Positions 1 to 9,408 of a DNA stretch of 64,000 bases are shown here, in pieces. Position numbers and translations under genes: made by a program. Under the pieces are notes generated by a model. That model made no database searches. It saw nothing but the letters and a program-made list of their open reading frames with translations, and was not told the origin of the DNA. The first letter of the stretch is position 1. Every line of letters starts with the position of its first letter. Source of the DNA: Xanthobacteraceae bacterium (lineage in GTDB: Bacteria > Pseudomonadota > Alphaproteobacteria > Rhizobiales > Xanthobacteraceae). The stretch lies in NCBI GenBank assembly GCA_029239875.1, contig JARBUD010000019.1:1-64000 (forward strand). Reading direction: 5' to 3'.

Positions 1-187
1 CGGCATAGGCCGGGTTCGGATCATCGAGATAGGTGACGGCCGCGAGCATGCCGTCATACTGGCGCTCCTGCGCCTTGGCATCGAGCATGCCCTGGATGGA
101 CGCGGAATAGGTTGCCAGCAGCAGTTGCTGCTGTTCGGCCGCCTTTTGGTCGGCGGTGATGTAGTCGGAAGGGGAAAGCGTGCGCAT
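1..187 (-). CDS. Small phage protein after tail fibre, 3' end outside window
   Basis: An open frame runs leftward from an ATG at 187 to the window edge and gives 62 codons without a stop. The protein starts MRTLSPSDYITADQK and is rich in Gln and Ala (a QQQLLL stretch near residue 20), which suggests a helical protein. Its ATG overlaps the stop of the preceding gene as ATGA, the same coupling seen between the other genes of the tail cluster, so it is likely co-translated with the tail fibre genes. I do not recognise the family. Genes at this place often encode tail-fibre accessory proteins, which is only positional inference. Confidence 0.6.
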   Translation of the reverse strand, partial: MRTLSPSDYITADQKAAEQQQLLLATYSASIQGMLDAKAQERQYDGMLAAVTYLDDPNPAYA

Positions 188-492
188 CAGAGGGTTTCCT
201 CGTCGGCCGGCAGCACGATCGCGCCATCGGCCGGATTGAGGATCGGCGCCGGAAAGGCGACCGCGTGCGACGGCGACGGCCCGTGTGGCAGGATCAGCGT
301 CAATTCGAGATCGCCGGCAACGCGGCTGACTTCGCCGACGATCCAGTCGGACAGAACCGCCCCGTTGGGAACGGTCGCGCCATCGGGTAGCCCGGAAAAG
401 TCAATCGCCTCGCCATTGATGGTGAGCACGTCGCCATTCTTGAAGGCAGTAAGAGTATCGTCGCGACGCTGAGGGGACAGATTGATTTTCAT
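187..492 (-). CDS. Hypothetical phage tail-cluster protein, 101 aa
   Basis: The reading frame begins MKINLSPQRRDD at an ATG overlapping the TGA of the tail fibre gene (ATGA at 489-494 on the minus strand). An in-frame Met three codons earlier is possible, but the ATGA coupling favours this start. The protein has no signal peptide or membrane segment. It contains NGDVLTINGEAIDFSGLPDGA, a short beta-strand-rich part, followed by a proline-rich C-terminus. Proteins like this commonly sit behind tail fibre genes in rhizobial prophages, but the function is unknown. It could be a fibre chaperone or a baseplate accessory. Confidence 0.65.
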   Translation of the reverse strand: MKINLSPQRRDDTLTAFKNGDVLTINGEAIDFSGLPDGATVPNGAVLSDWIVGEVSRVAGDLELTLILPHGPSPSHAVAFPAPILNPADGAIVLPADEETL

Positions 493-1826
493 CAGTACCA
501 CCGTCCAATTGCATGATAATGGAAAGTCGGGCTGCCGCCCGTCGTGTCTCGCGCAGAGTTACTTACGTTGGTGAAGTAAACGTTATTTATTCCAACAGCA
601 GTTACCCCGGTTACAGACGTATAAACAAAGGGTGACCACGCGCCGTCGTAACTATTAGTTACAACAGGCTGCGTTCCTCCAAGAAATGCGATTGGAAACG
701 TGTAAGCGCCTGCGTCGGCAAACGCGTAGGATGCTAGATTGCCCGGCGCACGAACATGACGACGCCAACATATCTGAGTGCCGTCGGCATAACGGACATA
801 ATCACCATTCGCATTAGTTCCCCGCTCGACGATCGCCCCGGTCGGCACTCCGCCCGCTTGCGATACGGCGCCGACGACACTGGCCGCGTGGTAGATCTTA
901 TAGGCAACGGCTCCGTGGGACCCGCCGCCGACCTTCCACTGGTTGTCGGTATCCAGCCCGAGATAGGCGGCGAACGCGCCCGGTCGGTGGAGCAGAATCG
1001 CGGCAGCGCCGGTGCCGTTGCCGCGTATCTCGACTTCGCCACCAGCGACGGAGGCATTGGCGATGCCGTTGTCGGCCTGCCCTCCGCCTGCCGCAATCAA
1101 GCGGCCGTCCATGGTGTCGCCGCCCTTGCCGAGTGCCCCCAGCGTCGCGCGGGCCGCCTCCTGGTCGACGTCATCCCGCATGCCCTGGATGAAGGGGGAG
1201 AAGCCCAAGGCCGTCAGGAGCGCGCCGACGCTGGTCGATGGCATCAAGCTGCCGAAGTACGTTGAGGGCGCCACATAGGGCGCCCAGCCCGTCCCGTTCC
1301 AGATCGAAATGATGCCCGTCGCGGCGCTCACCACCGTCGTGCCGCGCTCCGGCGCGGTGAAAAGCCAAGCGGCCCCGGTCCATTGCCCCAGGTTGTTCGC
1401 CCGCCCTGCCCAGGCGCCGGTCGGCACGGTGCCGACGACATAGAGGCCGCCGGCGACCGGAGCGCCCGGCGGGACATTGGCGCCGAGCGACTGCACCTCA
1501 TAGTTCGGCCGCGCGTTCTCGATCGCGCCGATGGCGCCGAGCACGCTGACGAGGCGGCTGTGCACGAAGGTCGCGTCGGCCGCCAGCGAGCTCTCAAGGG
1601 AGATCGCATAGGATGCGCCGGCGGCACTTGCGCCTGCCCAAGGCCGCGCCAGCGTCGCCGCTGTATCACTCTCGACCGACGCCAGAGGCATGCTGCTGTC
1701 ACCGACAAACAGGATGCCGCCGGCGACTCCGTTCACAACGAGGCCGGCGCCGGCGAAGGTCACGGCGGTCGACCCGTTAGTGACGGTAACCGTGCCGAGG
1801 GAAAAGACGGTGGGCGACGTCGGCAT
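492..1826 (-). CDS. Phage tail fibre / DUF2793-like protein, 444 aa
   Basis: The protein is rich in Gly, Ala, Ser and Thr, as fibres are. Around residues 115-190 it has the layout of DUF2793-type phage proteins (PGAPVAGGLYVVG, GAWAGRANNLGQWTGAAW, FTAPERGTTV), a module that precedes receptor-binding parts. Around residues 220-235 it carries the tail-fibre motif EAARATLGALGKGGDTMDG. The C-terminus (residues 330-444), with GTNANGDYVRYADGTQICWR and ending in FHYHAIGRWY, resembles the receptor-binding ends of many tail fibres. It probably recognises the host surface. It lies downstream of the tail-tip gene, which fits a distal fibre. Confidence 0.82.
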   Translation of the reverse strand: MPTSPTVFSLGTVTVTNGSTAVTFAGAGLVVNGVAGGILFVGDSSMPLASVESDTAATLARPWAGASAAGASYAISLESSLAADATFVHSRLVSVLGAIGAIENARPNYEVQSLGANVPPGAPVAGGLYVVGTVPTGAWAGRANNLGQWTGAAWLFTAPERGTTVVSAATGIISIWNGTGWAPYVAPSTYFGSLMPSTSVGALLTALGFSPFIQGMRDDVDQEAARATLGALGKGGDTMDGRLIAAGGGQADNGIANASVAGGEVEIRGNGTGAAAILLHRPGAFAAYLGLDTDNQWKVGGGSHGAVAYKIYHAASVVGAVSQAGGVPTGAIVERGTNANGDYVRYADGTQICWRRHVRAPGNLASYAFADAGAYTFPIAFLGGTQPVVTNSYDGAWSPFVYTSVTGVTAVGINNVYFTNVSNSARDTTGGSPTFHYHAIGRWY

Positions 1827-1835
1827 GGAATGTCC

Positions 1836-3167
1836 TCAGCTGAAATCGGAGATGTTCATGGTGGCCGTGAAGCCCGGCGCGCTGCCCCAGCTGCCCGGTC
1901 GGAACCAGCCGCATTGCGTGCGGTTCGCTACCCATCCGGCGGGCGCGTGGCCGGAATAGCCCCAGACGCCGACGGTCTGGTAGAATCCAAGCACGTCGAA
2001 ATAGGCGACGCTCCCGCAGCCGCACCACCACTCGCCGATCTGTGGATCCCAGAGGATGAATAAGTTGAACGGCGGCCCGGCGCCGGCGGGTGGCGGCGAC
2101 GGCAGGTTGAAGAACCCCGTGCCCTGCGAGGCGCCGACGGCGCTGAAGCCCTTGAGGCGTGGCGTCAGGCGATCGGAATCGAACACGAGGTCGGCGATGC
2201 CGGCGGCATCGATGCCGATGTTATGCTTGGAGACGCGGACATAATCCCCGGTGATGTCGAGCCGGACGATGCCCGCCGCACCGTCCACGCCGCCCTGGTA
2301 GGCCGGGTCGCTCGCCACAACCGCGAACCGCACCGGCGTCGAGAAGCTCGCCGTCCCGAGAATGAGCAGGCGGCTCGCATTGATCCAGAAGACGCTGCAG
2401 TTGATCTGTTCCGAATTCCCGACGGAGTAGGCGATCACTGGCGGATAGTGAGGATAGGAGCCCGCGAGATCGACGAACGCGGCCGGCATGGCAAAGGAGT
2501 TGACGTTCGGATCGGCGAGCGGGTCGGTCATGACCGTGCCGGTCAAGCTAACGGTCCCGGTCTCGAAGATCTGGAAGACGTTCTTGCGGGTCGAGACCGC
2601 CATCTCGGCGAGGGTCGCCGTGTCGACATCGAAGCCCGGGCGCGAGGCATGAAGGCCGACGCCATGCAAATCATGCTGCCCGATAATGATGCCGTTGCCG
2701 CCTGCGCTCTCCGCTGCCGTGCCATTGTTGCCGAACACGAAATACACGTAGTCGACGCCTGCGAGCTGCGGCGAAAGCAGGATGCTGTTGGTGCGCAGCG
2801 TGACGCCGCACTGGCGGTAGCCGCGCTGATAGCCCGTGGGCGTGTCGACTCCGCCAGAGGAATAGGTGACCGCCCCGGCGCCGCGGCGCGCCCATGCCAG
2901 TGTCGGCCGCGTCGCGTTCTCCCCGGCGCTCGGCAGCACCTTACACCGGCGGGTGATCGGCCCGTCGGCGCCGGCGGGATAGGTCACGGTCAGGTTCGCG
3001 AGGCTCGCCGCCGACACCACATTGTTGGCGAGAAGCCGCAGTGTCCCGCCCCAGAAGCTGTCGAAAGTCAGGTAGCGCTCGTCGGTATTCTCATCTTCCG
3101 GATCATGCCCCGGCAGCGCCGTGCGCAGCCGCATCGCTCCACCGGTTACGGTCAATGAGACAGGCAT
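1836..3167 (-). CDS. Phage virion-associated protein between tail tip and fibre, 443 aa
   Basis: The ATG at 3167 overlaps the stop of the tail-tip gene (ATGA), so the two are translationally coupled. The protein is rich in beta-prone and aromatic residues and has repeated Gly/Ser turns. It contains ITRRCKVLPSAGENA near residue 70 and GVDYVYFVFGNNG near residue 140. I recognise no enzyme motif. Position and composition suggest a structural protein of the tail tip or fibre. A host-binding or depolymerase role cannot be excluded, but no catalytic signature is visible. Confidence 0.68.
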   Translation of the reverse strand: MPVSLTVTGGAMRLRTALPGHDPEDENTDERYLTFDSFWGGTLRLLANNVVSAASLANLTVTYPAGADGPITRRCKVLPSAGENATRPTLAWARRGAGAVTYSSGGVDTPTGYQRGYRQCGVTLRTNSILLSPQLAGVDYVYFVFGNNGTAAESAGGNGIIIGQHDLHGVGLHASRPGFDVDTATLAEMAVSTRKNVFQIFETGTVSLTGTVMTDPLADPNVNSFAMPAAFVDLAGSYPHYPPVIAYSVGNSEQINCSVFWINASRLLILGTASFSTPVRFAVVASDPAYQGGVDGAAGIVRLDITGDYVRVSKHNIGIDAAGIADLVFDSDRLTPRLKGFSAVGASQGTGFFNLPSPPPAGAGPPFNLFILWDPQIGEWWCGCGSVAYFDVLGFYQTVGVWGYSGHAPAGWVANRTQCGWFRPGSWGSAPGFTATMNISDFS

Positions 3168-5770
3168 CAGCTCGTCGCCCTGATGCGAGCCGGATTGCTG
3201 GTGATCAGCAGCTTGCTGCCGGCCCCGGTGAGGGTGAAGTTGTTCACCGTCAGCCGCTTGATCAGGGCCTCGGTGATGATGACCTGGCCGAGCGTAGTAT
3301 CGACCACGAAGGGCGGCAGGCGGGCATCGTTGGTCGGGTTGATGATGACGTACTGGTCGGCATAGTTGGCGATGCGTGCGAACGGCAGCGCCGGGTTGCC
3401 GCCGGTGAAGCCGGTTTCCCAGATCGTGCCGACCTCGCGCCAGGCGCTGCCCACAGTCGCGCGCATGAGCACGACGAGGCGGGCGGAGACGTCGCCGCTG
3501 CCGGCACGGGCTTCGATCCGCAGGAGGCCGGAAGCGCCGAGGTTGCCGACCGTGGCGCTGACCGTGGTCAGCGACGACGAAACGGCCAGAAGCCCGCTCT
3601 CGGTCGTTTCCACCCGCGCGGTGAGCGCATTCATTGCCGATGCCTGCCCGGCGAGCGTCCCGTTGATGCTGTCGATCGACGCGCTCACGGCGTTGATGAT
3701 TTCGGCCATGGCGACGATCCGGTCGCCGAAATCCTGCACGGTGGCCTGCACGCTCTGGATTGCCGTCGCGTTCGCCTTGCCAAGCCGCGTCGCCACACTC
3801 GTGGCGGTAACCTGCCGACCGAGACCGACCGATGTGTCACGGACGATCATGTCCATCTGCTGCTTTGCCGCCGTCATGTCCTCGCGCATGCGTCGCAGCG
3901 CGTCGTAGGCGTCGCCCTTGATGTTGGCGAGGCGGACGTCGATGTCGGTATCGGGGATGGCGTCCGTGGTGATCGTTTCGCCGGCGCTCCACACGGTGAG
4001 GCGCGGCGGCTGCGTCACCAGCCGGGTCCTGACCTTGTATTCCGTGGCACGCACGACGCCCTCTGAGAGCGTCACCACCGTCTGATCGACCGAAACCCTC
4101 CTGGTGAACACCGACGCCGGCTGCGCCACCGGCCAGTACTGCACGTCGACATAGGCCACGGTGACGTCGGTGATGTTCGACCACGCCGCCCGGATAGCCG
4201 GCAGCAGGCGGCCGTCGTCCCCGACAACGGTCACCGGCGCGAGACTGAAATCCTGCACCTCGCTGAGCAGCACCGGCGCGCCGGGCGGCATCGGCGCCAC
4301 GATCGGCGGCGCCGTGATGCCGTCATAGATCGCGCCGTCGACTTCCTGCAGCGTGACCGAGACGTTGCGCGGCCCGTCGGCATCGTGCGAGGCGAGCGAC
4401 AGGCCGGTGATCTGATACACGCGGTCGCCATGCTTGCGGCCGACGCGGCGGATCCAGTCGCCGGGCTCCAGCACCTGAAACCGCGGGCGCCACACCTCGT
4501 CGCTGGTCGCCTCGTAGCGGTTCTCCTCGAGATAGATGCGAGCGAGCTGCGCCGCCTGATCCTTCGACCGCACCATAGGGAAGTCGACGGCGATATCGCG
4601 GTTGCGGCGGTCGAGCGTCACCAGCGCCGGGCTGGTCTGCGTCTCATAGCCGATCATCGACCAAAGCTGATCGGGATCGGGGAAGTTGCCGGCCACCGAG
4701 TTGACGAGGTCGCTCATCGAGCGGCGCGCCGTCCAGCGCGCAGGCGAACTGGAGATCAGGTCGTCGTCGGTGATGGTGGCGACCACCGCCTGATCATGGC
4801 CGACCAGCGGCCAGGACCCATCCACCGCATCGACCTTCTTGGCCCCGCACGACAGCTGCAGCGACGTGATGTTCTCGCCGTGCATGGCGGTGCAGTCGAG
4901 CATGATCGAGCAGCGGTAGCGCGTGCCGTAGTCCGTCGTCTCGTCGCAGATGTTCGCCGCCGCGGTCCATTTCGCCAGCGGCAAATCGCTGGCCGGCATG
5001 CCCATGCCGCAGAACATGTCGCCGTTCCATGCGATGCCGCGCCGGTAGTTGTATTCCATCACCACCGGGTTTTCGGTGTACTCATAGGTGGCGTAGTTCC
5101 CCCAGCGGTGGCCGCCGGAGCCGCCAACGGTGGAATCCTTGCGCCAGTCGTAGAGCCGCGCGCCATAGAACTCGAAGAAGAAGTCGGGGAAGCTGGTGAG
5201 CGGCTCGGTATAGGCTAGCGCGACGTAGACATAGGCGACGCCGGCGCCGATGTGATTGGCGGTCCACCGGTCGGCCGGGTTTGCCGCCGACACCAGCCCT
5301 GCCAGAGCGGCGGTTTGCGTGCCATCGACGAACTGGACGCGGATAAGGTCGGCGTACTCGCCACTGGTGACCTTCCGCATCCCGTCTTCGCCGACCGGGC
5401 CAAGTGTTACCCATTTGCCGTTGATGGCAACGCGCGACAGGCCGTGGCAGGGGAAGTCCGACAGCGTGTAGATCTGCTGGAATATCCCGTTCGCCGGCCC
5501 GAACGTGTTCGCGTAGGTATCGTGGCCCGCGATGCCGCAAAGGCCGAGGGCGACCTGCCGCGGGATATCGCCGCCATATTGCCGTTCGAACTGCACGCCG
5601 CCGGGCTGCTTCTCCGCTTTTCCGGCCGTCTCCTTCTGGATGACGCTGGAGAGCACGCTGGCGCCGATGCCGAGCAGCGCCTGGCCGACGATGCCGAGGC
5701 TGCCGACGAACGAGCCGACGGCGCCGATGGCGGCACCAACGGCTCCAACTATCGGGGCAATGAACGGCAT
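3167..5770 (-). CDS. Phage tail tip / host-specificity (J-like) protein, 867 aa
   Basis: The N-terminus has a Gly/Ala-rich hydrophobic stretch (MPFIAPIVGAVGAAIGAVGS) typical of tail-tip proteins of this class. It is followed by the conserved start of the family, with FERQYGGDIPRQVALGLCGIAG near residues 60-80. The middle contains the hub-like part with EPGDWIRRVGRKHG. The last 250 residues contain a heptad-rich helix (DAYDALRRMREDMTAAKQQMDMI) and a beta-rich tip. It probably forms the central fibre that contacts the host. The length and the order behind a DUF6950 gene fit lambda-like tail tips. Only four bases separate it from the upstream gene. Confidence 0.85.
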   Translation of the reverse strand: MPFIAPIVGAVGAAIGAVGSFVGSLGIVGQALLGIGASVLSSVIQKETAGKAEKQPGGVQFERQYGGDIPRQVALGLCGIAGHDTYANTFGPANGIFQQIYTLSDFPCHGLSRVAINGKWVTLGPVGEDGMRKVTSGEYADLIRVQFVDGTQTAALAGLVSAANPADRWTANHIGAGVAYVYVALAYTEPLTSFPDFFFEFYGARLYDWRKDSTVGGSGGHRWGNYATYEYTENPVVMEYNYRRGIAWNGDMFCGMGMPASDLPLAKWTAAANICDETTDYGTRYRCSIMLDCTAMHGENITSLQLSCGAKKVDAVDGSWPLVGHDQAVVATITDDDLISSSPARWTARRSMSDLVNSVAGNFPDPDQLWSMIGYETQTSPALVTLDRRNRDIAVDFPMVRSKDQAAQLARIYLEENRYEATSDEVWRPRFQVLEPGDWIRRVGRKHGDRVYQITGLSLASHDADGPRNVSVTLQEVDGAIYDGITAPPIVAPMPPGAPVLLSEVQDFSLAPVTVVGDDGRLLPAIRAAWSNITDVTVAYVDVQYWPVAQPASVFTRRVSVDQTVVTLSEGVVRATEYKVRTRLVTQPPRLTVWSAGETITTDAIPDTDIDVRLANIKGDAYDALRRMREDMTAAKQQMDMIVRDTSVGLGRQVTATSVATRLGKANATAIQSVQATVQDFGDRIVAMAEIINAVSASIDSINGTLAGQASAMNALTARVETTESGLLAVSSSLTTVSATVGNLGASGLLRIEARAGSGDVSARLVVLMRATVGSAWREVGTIWETGFTGGNPALPFARIANYADQYVIINPTNDARLPPFVVDTTLGQVIITEALIKRLTVNNFTLTGAGSKLLITSNPARIRATS

Positions 5771-5773
5771 CGG

Positions 5774-6178
5774 TCAGTCGACCCGGAAGGCGCGCGCGAC
5801 GTCGGTGCAGGGCAGGAACACGGCGCGATCACCGTCGCGGGTGAGGAAGCCGAGGCCGGTGAAGACCCCACCGGTGACGTCACCATTCGGCTGGTGGATG
5901 ACGCCGATATCCCCGCGCTGCGCCATCATCGCCGGGATCTCGGTGAAGCGGGCCGCGAAGGCATCCGCAACGGTCAGGAAGCCGCGCTTCCGCAGCTTCT
6001 TCGCGGCGCCGGCCGCCGTGCGATAGCCCCGCGCCCCCGTGAACATCCGCTTGCCGGTGACGGCTTCGACGGCGTCGTCGGCGATGATGTAGCAATCCGA
6101 GATGCCATAGGCCGACGGCAGGGCGATATGCTTCTCGACCACGAGCCGGAGCTCGCGTTCCCATCCCTTGATCCGCAT
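5774..6178 (-). CDS. DUF6950-like phage tail-assembly protein, 134 aa
   Basis: I place the start at MRIKGWERELRLVVEKH (ATG at 6178). The longer open frame upstream is read antisense through the end of the fused portal gene and is Arg-rich, so it is unlikely to be used. The protein has the pattern of small proteins encoded just before J-like tail proteins (DUF6950): YGISDCYIIADDAVEAVTG with Cys and Asp near residues 20-35, ARGYRTAAGAAKKLRKRG, and a C-terminal MAQRGDIGVIHQPNGD. The Cys/Asp arrangement recalls the NlpC/P60-like tail protein lambda K, but a clear catalytic His is not certain. Confidence 0.75.
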   Translation of the reverse strand: MRIKGWERELRLVVEKHIALPSAYGISDCYIIADDAVEAVTGKRMFTGARGYRTAAGAAKKLRKRGFLTVADAFAARFTEIPAMMAQRGDIGVIHQPNGDVTGGVFTGLGFLTRDGDRAVFLPCTDVARAFRVD

Positions 6179-6194
6179 GGTGAGTGGTCCGCTT

Positions 6195-7034
6195 TCAGCG
6201 CCGGCGAGGCGTCGTCGATCGGGGCACCTGGGGTCGCGGCGCCGCGGCCTTTTCCCGCCCCCAGAAGATGACTTCGCGACCGCGCATGGCGGCGTGCTCA
6301 AAGAACAGATCGCCCGGCGCGCGACGCGCCTGGTCGACAACGGTGCGCCGGCGCCCGTTGGTGCGGGTGTAGTCGAGCGCCCGGCTCTCGCACTTGGCCT
6401 CGAGCGTGTAGCCGTCCTCCGGATCGTCGATGTGGTCGATCGTGTCGATGTAGCCGCGCTTCAATGCCTGGACGTGGAGCAACGCGCCGGTGTCGGGATG
6501 GAAATAGACGTCATAGATGGTCACCGGCCGGTCCCGGTAATCCTCGGCTTCGATCGTCAGCAGCACCTCAGGCGTCAGACCACCCTCGCTCCACCGATAT
6601 TCGAGCTCACCATCGGCCCGGCGGCGAACGGTCACCAGATCCGGCCGAATGGGCTCCAGCGAGACGATCCGTTCGCCGCTCCGTTCGATCAGCGCATAGG
6701 CGTTACCCCAGAGCTCAAGGCTGATGCACATGAACTCCCAAAAGTCGATCGGCGTCTGATCGGCATTCGGGCTGTCGCGCAGCACGCGGGCAAGCGGATG
6801 ATCACCCGCATCCTCGGGCCGGCCGTCGCGGTTACGCTGCACGTCAATGGGAAGCGCAGCCATCGTGCCGGCCAGCAGATTGACACATGCCCAGGCGGTC
6901 GAGAGAGCGAGCACGCTGTCGACCGTGATGCGCTCGCCGGCGTGACTGTCGCCGCCGTCGTAGCCCGGCAAATGCCGGTCGCGCAGGCCGAACGGGCGCA
7001 CGATGTAGCCAAAGGCCTTGCGCAACAGCTTCAC
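6195..7034 (-). pseudogene. Portal protein N-terminal half fused in frame to the end of a tail-tip gene
   Basis: Residues 1 to about 148 match the start of HK97-type portal proteins: GERITVDSVLALSTAWACVN, LAGTMAALPIDVQR, DHPLARVLRDSPN, FWEFMCISLELWGNAY and IRPDLVTVRR. From about residue 153 the protein changes to another family: VLLTIEAEDYRDRPV, FHPDTGALLHV, RGYIDTIDHIDD, CESRALDYTRTNGRR, ending near FWGREKA. That pattern belongs to proteins encoded just before DUF6950 and tail-tip genes. HK97-type portals usually have around 400 residues, while this product has 279. The fusion point lies near 6565-6600. The frame is intact (GTG start overlapping the terminase stop), but neither half is complete, so I call it a deletion-fusion remnant. 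Confidence 0.75.
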
Positions 7035-8860
7035 GACGCGGTCGCCATGCTCTTGAGGTAGCCGTCCATACCGTCTGCCTCGTCGAATTCGTTGTCCGCC
7101 GCGCCGACGGCCATGGCGATCGTCACCATGCCGTCGATCCGGCCTCGCGAGCGCTTCTTATCGAAGGCACGGTTATCTTGGCCGTCGATGTCCATGTGCG
7201 CGTTGGCGGCACAGCTGTGCGTGACGGGCGACGCCTCAATCGTGATCGTGCGGGAGAGGATGCGATCCTCCAGCCGCTCCACAGATCGGGGCATCGTGAG
7301 CTGCTTGTCCTCGAAGCGCACCAGTTTGCCTTGGGCGTGGCTCACCAGCTTGAGGCCCGATCCCTCTGGCTCATCCGGCCCCGTCCAGCGCCAGACGTCG
7401 AACCCGATCTGTTCGCAAGCCGCTATGAAGTCGAGCATGCCGGCCGGGTCGAACGCCAGAAACTCAACCTCGTTAGCGGCGCATAGCTCTTTCACCTTCG
7501 CAGCCACGAAGGTCTTGTCGATCACAGCTCCCGGCACAGCCGCGAGCCGGGTAGTTGGATCAAGTGCCCACTGGTCGTATGGCGTGTTGTCCGCCTTGGA
7601 TCGATCGGCGATGCCGTCCGCGGTGGTCCAGTAGAATGTGCGCACCCAGAGGTGCCCGTCCTTGTCCTCCCAGCAGATACTGAGAGCCGTCAGGTCGTTC
7701 TTTTTCGAGAGGTCTAAGCTTAGCCAGCATCGGCGGCCCTTGACCTTGGCTTCATCGATCTGGCCCTGAACCGCAACCCAGGCCTCTTCGGCGATCCAGA
7801 ACTCGGTGGCGCCAATCGGAATGCCGAAATAGAGCCGTTTCACCGACTGGGCAGTCGATAGGAGCACCCGCGCGGTGTTCACCTCACCGATGATGTTCTC
7901 TTCGGGGAAGGTGATGCCCAGCGCCGGAAGCGCCTTGCGCCAGCAGGCCGGGTTGTCGAAAACGGCCTCGCGGTCCTTCGTGTCTACCCGGGCAATGAAG
8001 GCGAACGCCTCGTCGTCCCTGATCTCGCCGCGCGCGACCTTCTGGTAGAATTCGGAATAGTCGGTGCCGACGATCTGGTCCGATGCCGGCGTATTCGTGC
8101 CGAGCAGCATCAGCGCATCGCCCGGCATCTTCGCGATGGCGCGCTTCCATGTCTCGATCGAATGGTTCGACTTGAACTCGTGGATCTCGTCAGCCAGCAC
8201 TGCGACAGGCCGCGGCCCAGATATGGCCTCGCCGTTGGCGAGCGACTGGAACTTCGAGCCGGTGGCGGGGTGCTCGATCTTCCAGGCGTTGTCGCCCTCG
8301 CCACGGATCAGCACGTCGCCGGTGTTTTCCAGCGTCTCCCGAATCTCCTCCGGCTCGTCCTCCTGGCCCGGCGTCGCGGCCCGGCACATCGCGACAGCAT
8401 CCTTGAACAGGACGTTGGCGGTCGCGCGGTCCTGCCCAATGGAGAACACCTCGGCGCGGGGCACTCCGTACCAGCCCATCAGGTAGAGCCCGATCGCCGC
8501 CATGATCGGCGACTTCGCCTGCCCCTTCCCGGTCTCCAGCCACGCCGAGCGAAAGCGCATTCGCCCGCTCTCCTTGCGCCAGCCAAACAGGCTACCCGCA
8601 ACGAACACATGCCACGGGAGAGGATTGAAAGGCTGTCCAGCCGCCGAACCCGCAGTGATCGGCAGCATCGCGGGAAAGAACCGCAGTGCTCGGCCGGCCT
8701 TCTCCGGAACCCAGTGAAGGCCCCGTCCGCCGTCGACGATATCGCGTAGGTGGCGATCAGCCGCGGATGCTACGATTTCTCCTACGACGATCCGCCCGTC
8801 GACTGCGTCACGCGCCCAACGCGTCGTCGGATCATCCGGCAGCTTTGCCTTTGAACTCAT
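7031..8860 (-). CDS. terL: Phage terminase large subunit, 609 aa
   Basis: This is the DNA-packaging motor ATPase and nuclease. The N-terminal ATPase has a Walker-A-like FRSAWLETGKGQAKSP near residues 105-120 and a Walker B AVLADEIHEF near residue 225. The coupling motif GTNTP lies near residue 257. The nuclease part begins at WLSLDLSKKNDLTALS near residue 395, with further acidic residues in FLAFDPAGMLD and RIDGMVTIAMA at the C-terminus. Length and order match complete phage TerL proteins. I chose the ATG at 8860; a GTG three codons earlier is possible. It overlaps the small subunit by 29 bases. Confidence 0.93.
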   Translation of the reverse strand: MSSKAKLPDDPTTRWARDAVDGRIVVGEIVASAADRHLRDIVDGGRGLHWVPEKAGRALRFFPAMLPITAGSAAGQPFNPLPWHVFVAGSLFGWRKESGRMRFRSAWLETGKGQAKSPIMAAIGLYLMGWYGVPRAEVFSIGQDRATANVLFKDAVAMCRAATPGQEDEPEEIRETLENTGDVLIRGEGDNAWKIEHPATGSKFQSLANGEAISGPRPVAVLADEIHEFKSNHSIETWKRAIAKMPGDALMLLGTNTPASDQIVGTDYSEFYQKVARGEIRDDEAFAFIARVDTKDREAVFDNPACWRKALPALGITFPEENIIGEVNTARVLLSTAQSVKRLYFGIPIGATEFWIAEEAWVAVQGQIDEAKVKGRRCWLSLDLSKKNDLTALSICWEDKDGHLWVRTFYWTTADGIADRSKADNTPYDQWALDPTTRLAAVPGAVIDKTFVAAKVKELCAANEVEFLAFDPAGMLDFIAACEQIGFDVWRWTGPDEPEGSGLKLVSHAQGKLVRFEDKQLTMPRSVERLEDRILSRTITIEASPVTHSCAANAHMDIDGQDNRAFDKKRSRGRIDGMVTIAMAVGAADNEFDEADGMDGYLKSMATAS

Positions 8861-9266
8861 CCGACGCACGGGCGGCCCTCGACTTCCGCTCGACCTTGGT
8901 CACGGCACCACGACGGCGCGGCGAGAGCCCGAGCTCGGCTTCGAGTGTCGCCGCATCGTTGCCGGCCTCGCGCATGGCGGTGAAATGCGGGCTCAGCCGT
9001 GCGATGGCCTTGTTGTTTCCGCGCCGCGGCTTCGTCACTGCGCCGTGCTCGGCGACGTCGCGTGCCGAACGGTCAAAGATCACGTATGCCAGCACGAGCC
9101 GCTGGATGGCATGCCGATTGGCGGGCGCGAGCAGGTTGCGTTCGCGGAGCTCGGTGGTTACAGCCCGCCAGTATTCGGCCGCGGCCTCGATCTCCAGATC
9201 ATCGGTCAACAGCATGCGCCAATGCGGTTCCGGCACGATCTGCCCGGAGCCCTCGATCACGTTCAT
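8832..9266 (-). CDS. terS: Phage terminase small subunit, P27-like, 144 aa
   Basis: This is the DNA-recognition subunit of the packaging terminase. It has the layout of P27-family small subunits: a helical N-terminus with AAAEYWRAVTTELRERNLLAPANRHAIQRLVLAYVIFD spread over residues 28-68, then the conserved loop HGAVTKPRRGN, the helix PHFTAMREAGNDAATLEAELGLSPRRRGAVTK, and a basic tail. P27 proteins normally end near SPxxR, as here. It lies just before the large subunit and overlaps it by 29 bases, as is typical. Confidence 0.88.
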   Translation of the reverse strand: MNVIEGSGQIVPEPHWRMLLTDDLEIEAAAEYWRAVTTELRERNLLAPANRHAIQRLVLAYVIFDRSARDVAEHGAVTKPRRGNNKAIARLSPHFTAMREAGNDAATLEAELGLSPRRRGAVTKVERKSRAARASDEFKGKAAG

Positions 9267-9408
9267 ACGGCATCACCCCTCTGGGGTGCCCTCAACTTTT
9301 TGTTCTGAAACTGGTTGCAGTGCGAATGCCGGGACCCGGCCGGTCCGGCCCCCGTAAGCCCTCGACTTTCGATAGCCCCCCTGCCCCGGTCGGGCCGACG
9401 GCGTGGCC

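Noticed and set aside
1-9266. Gene transfer agent rather than prophage
   Set aside because: An integrase, att site, CI/Cro switch and replication genes are present, which GTA clusters lack, and the capsid/tail order does not fit.
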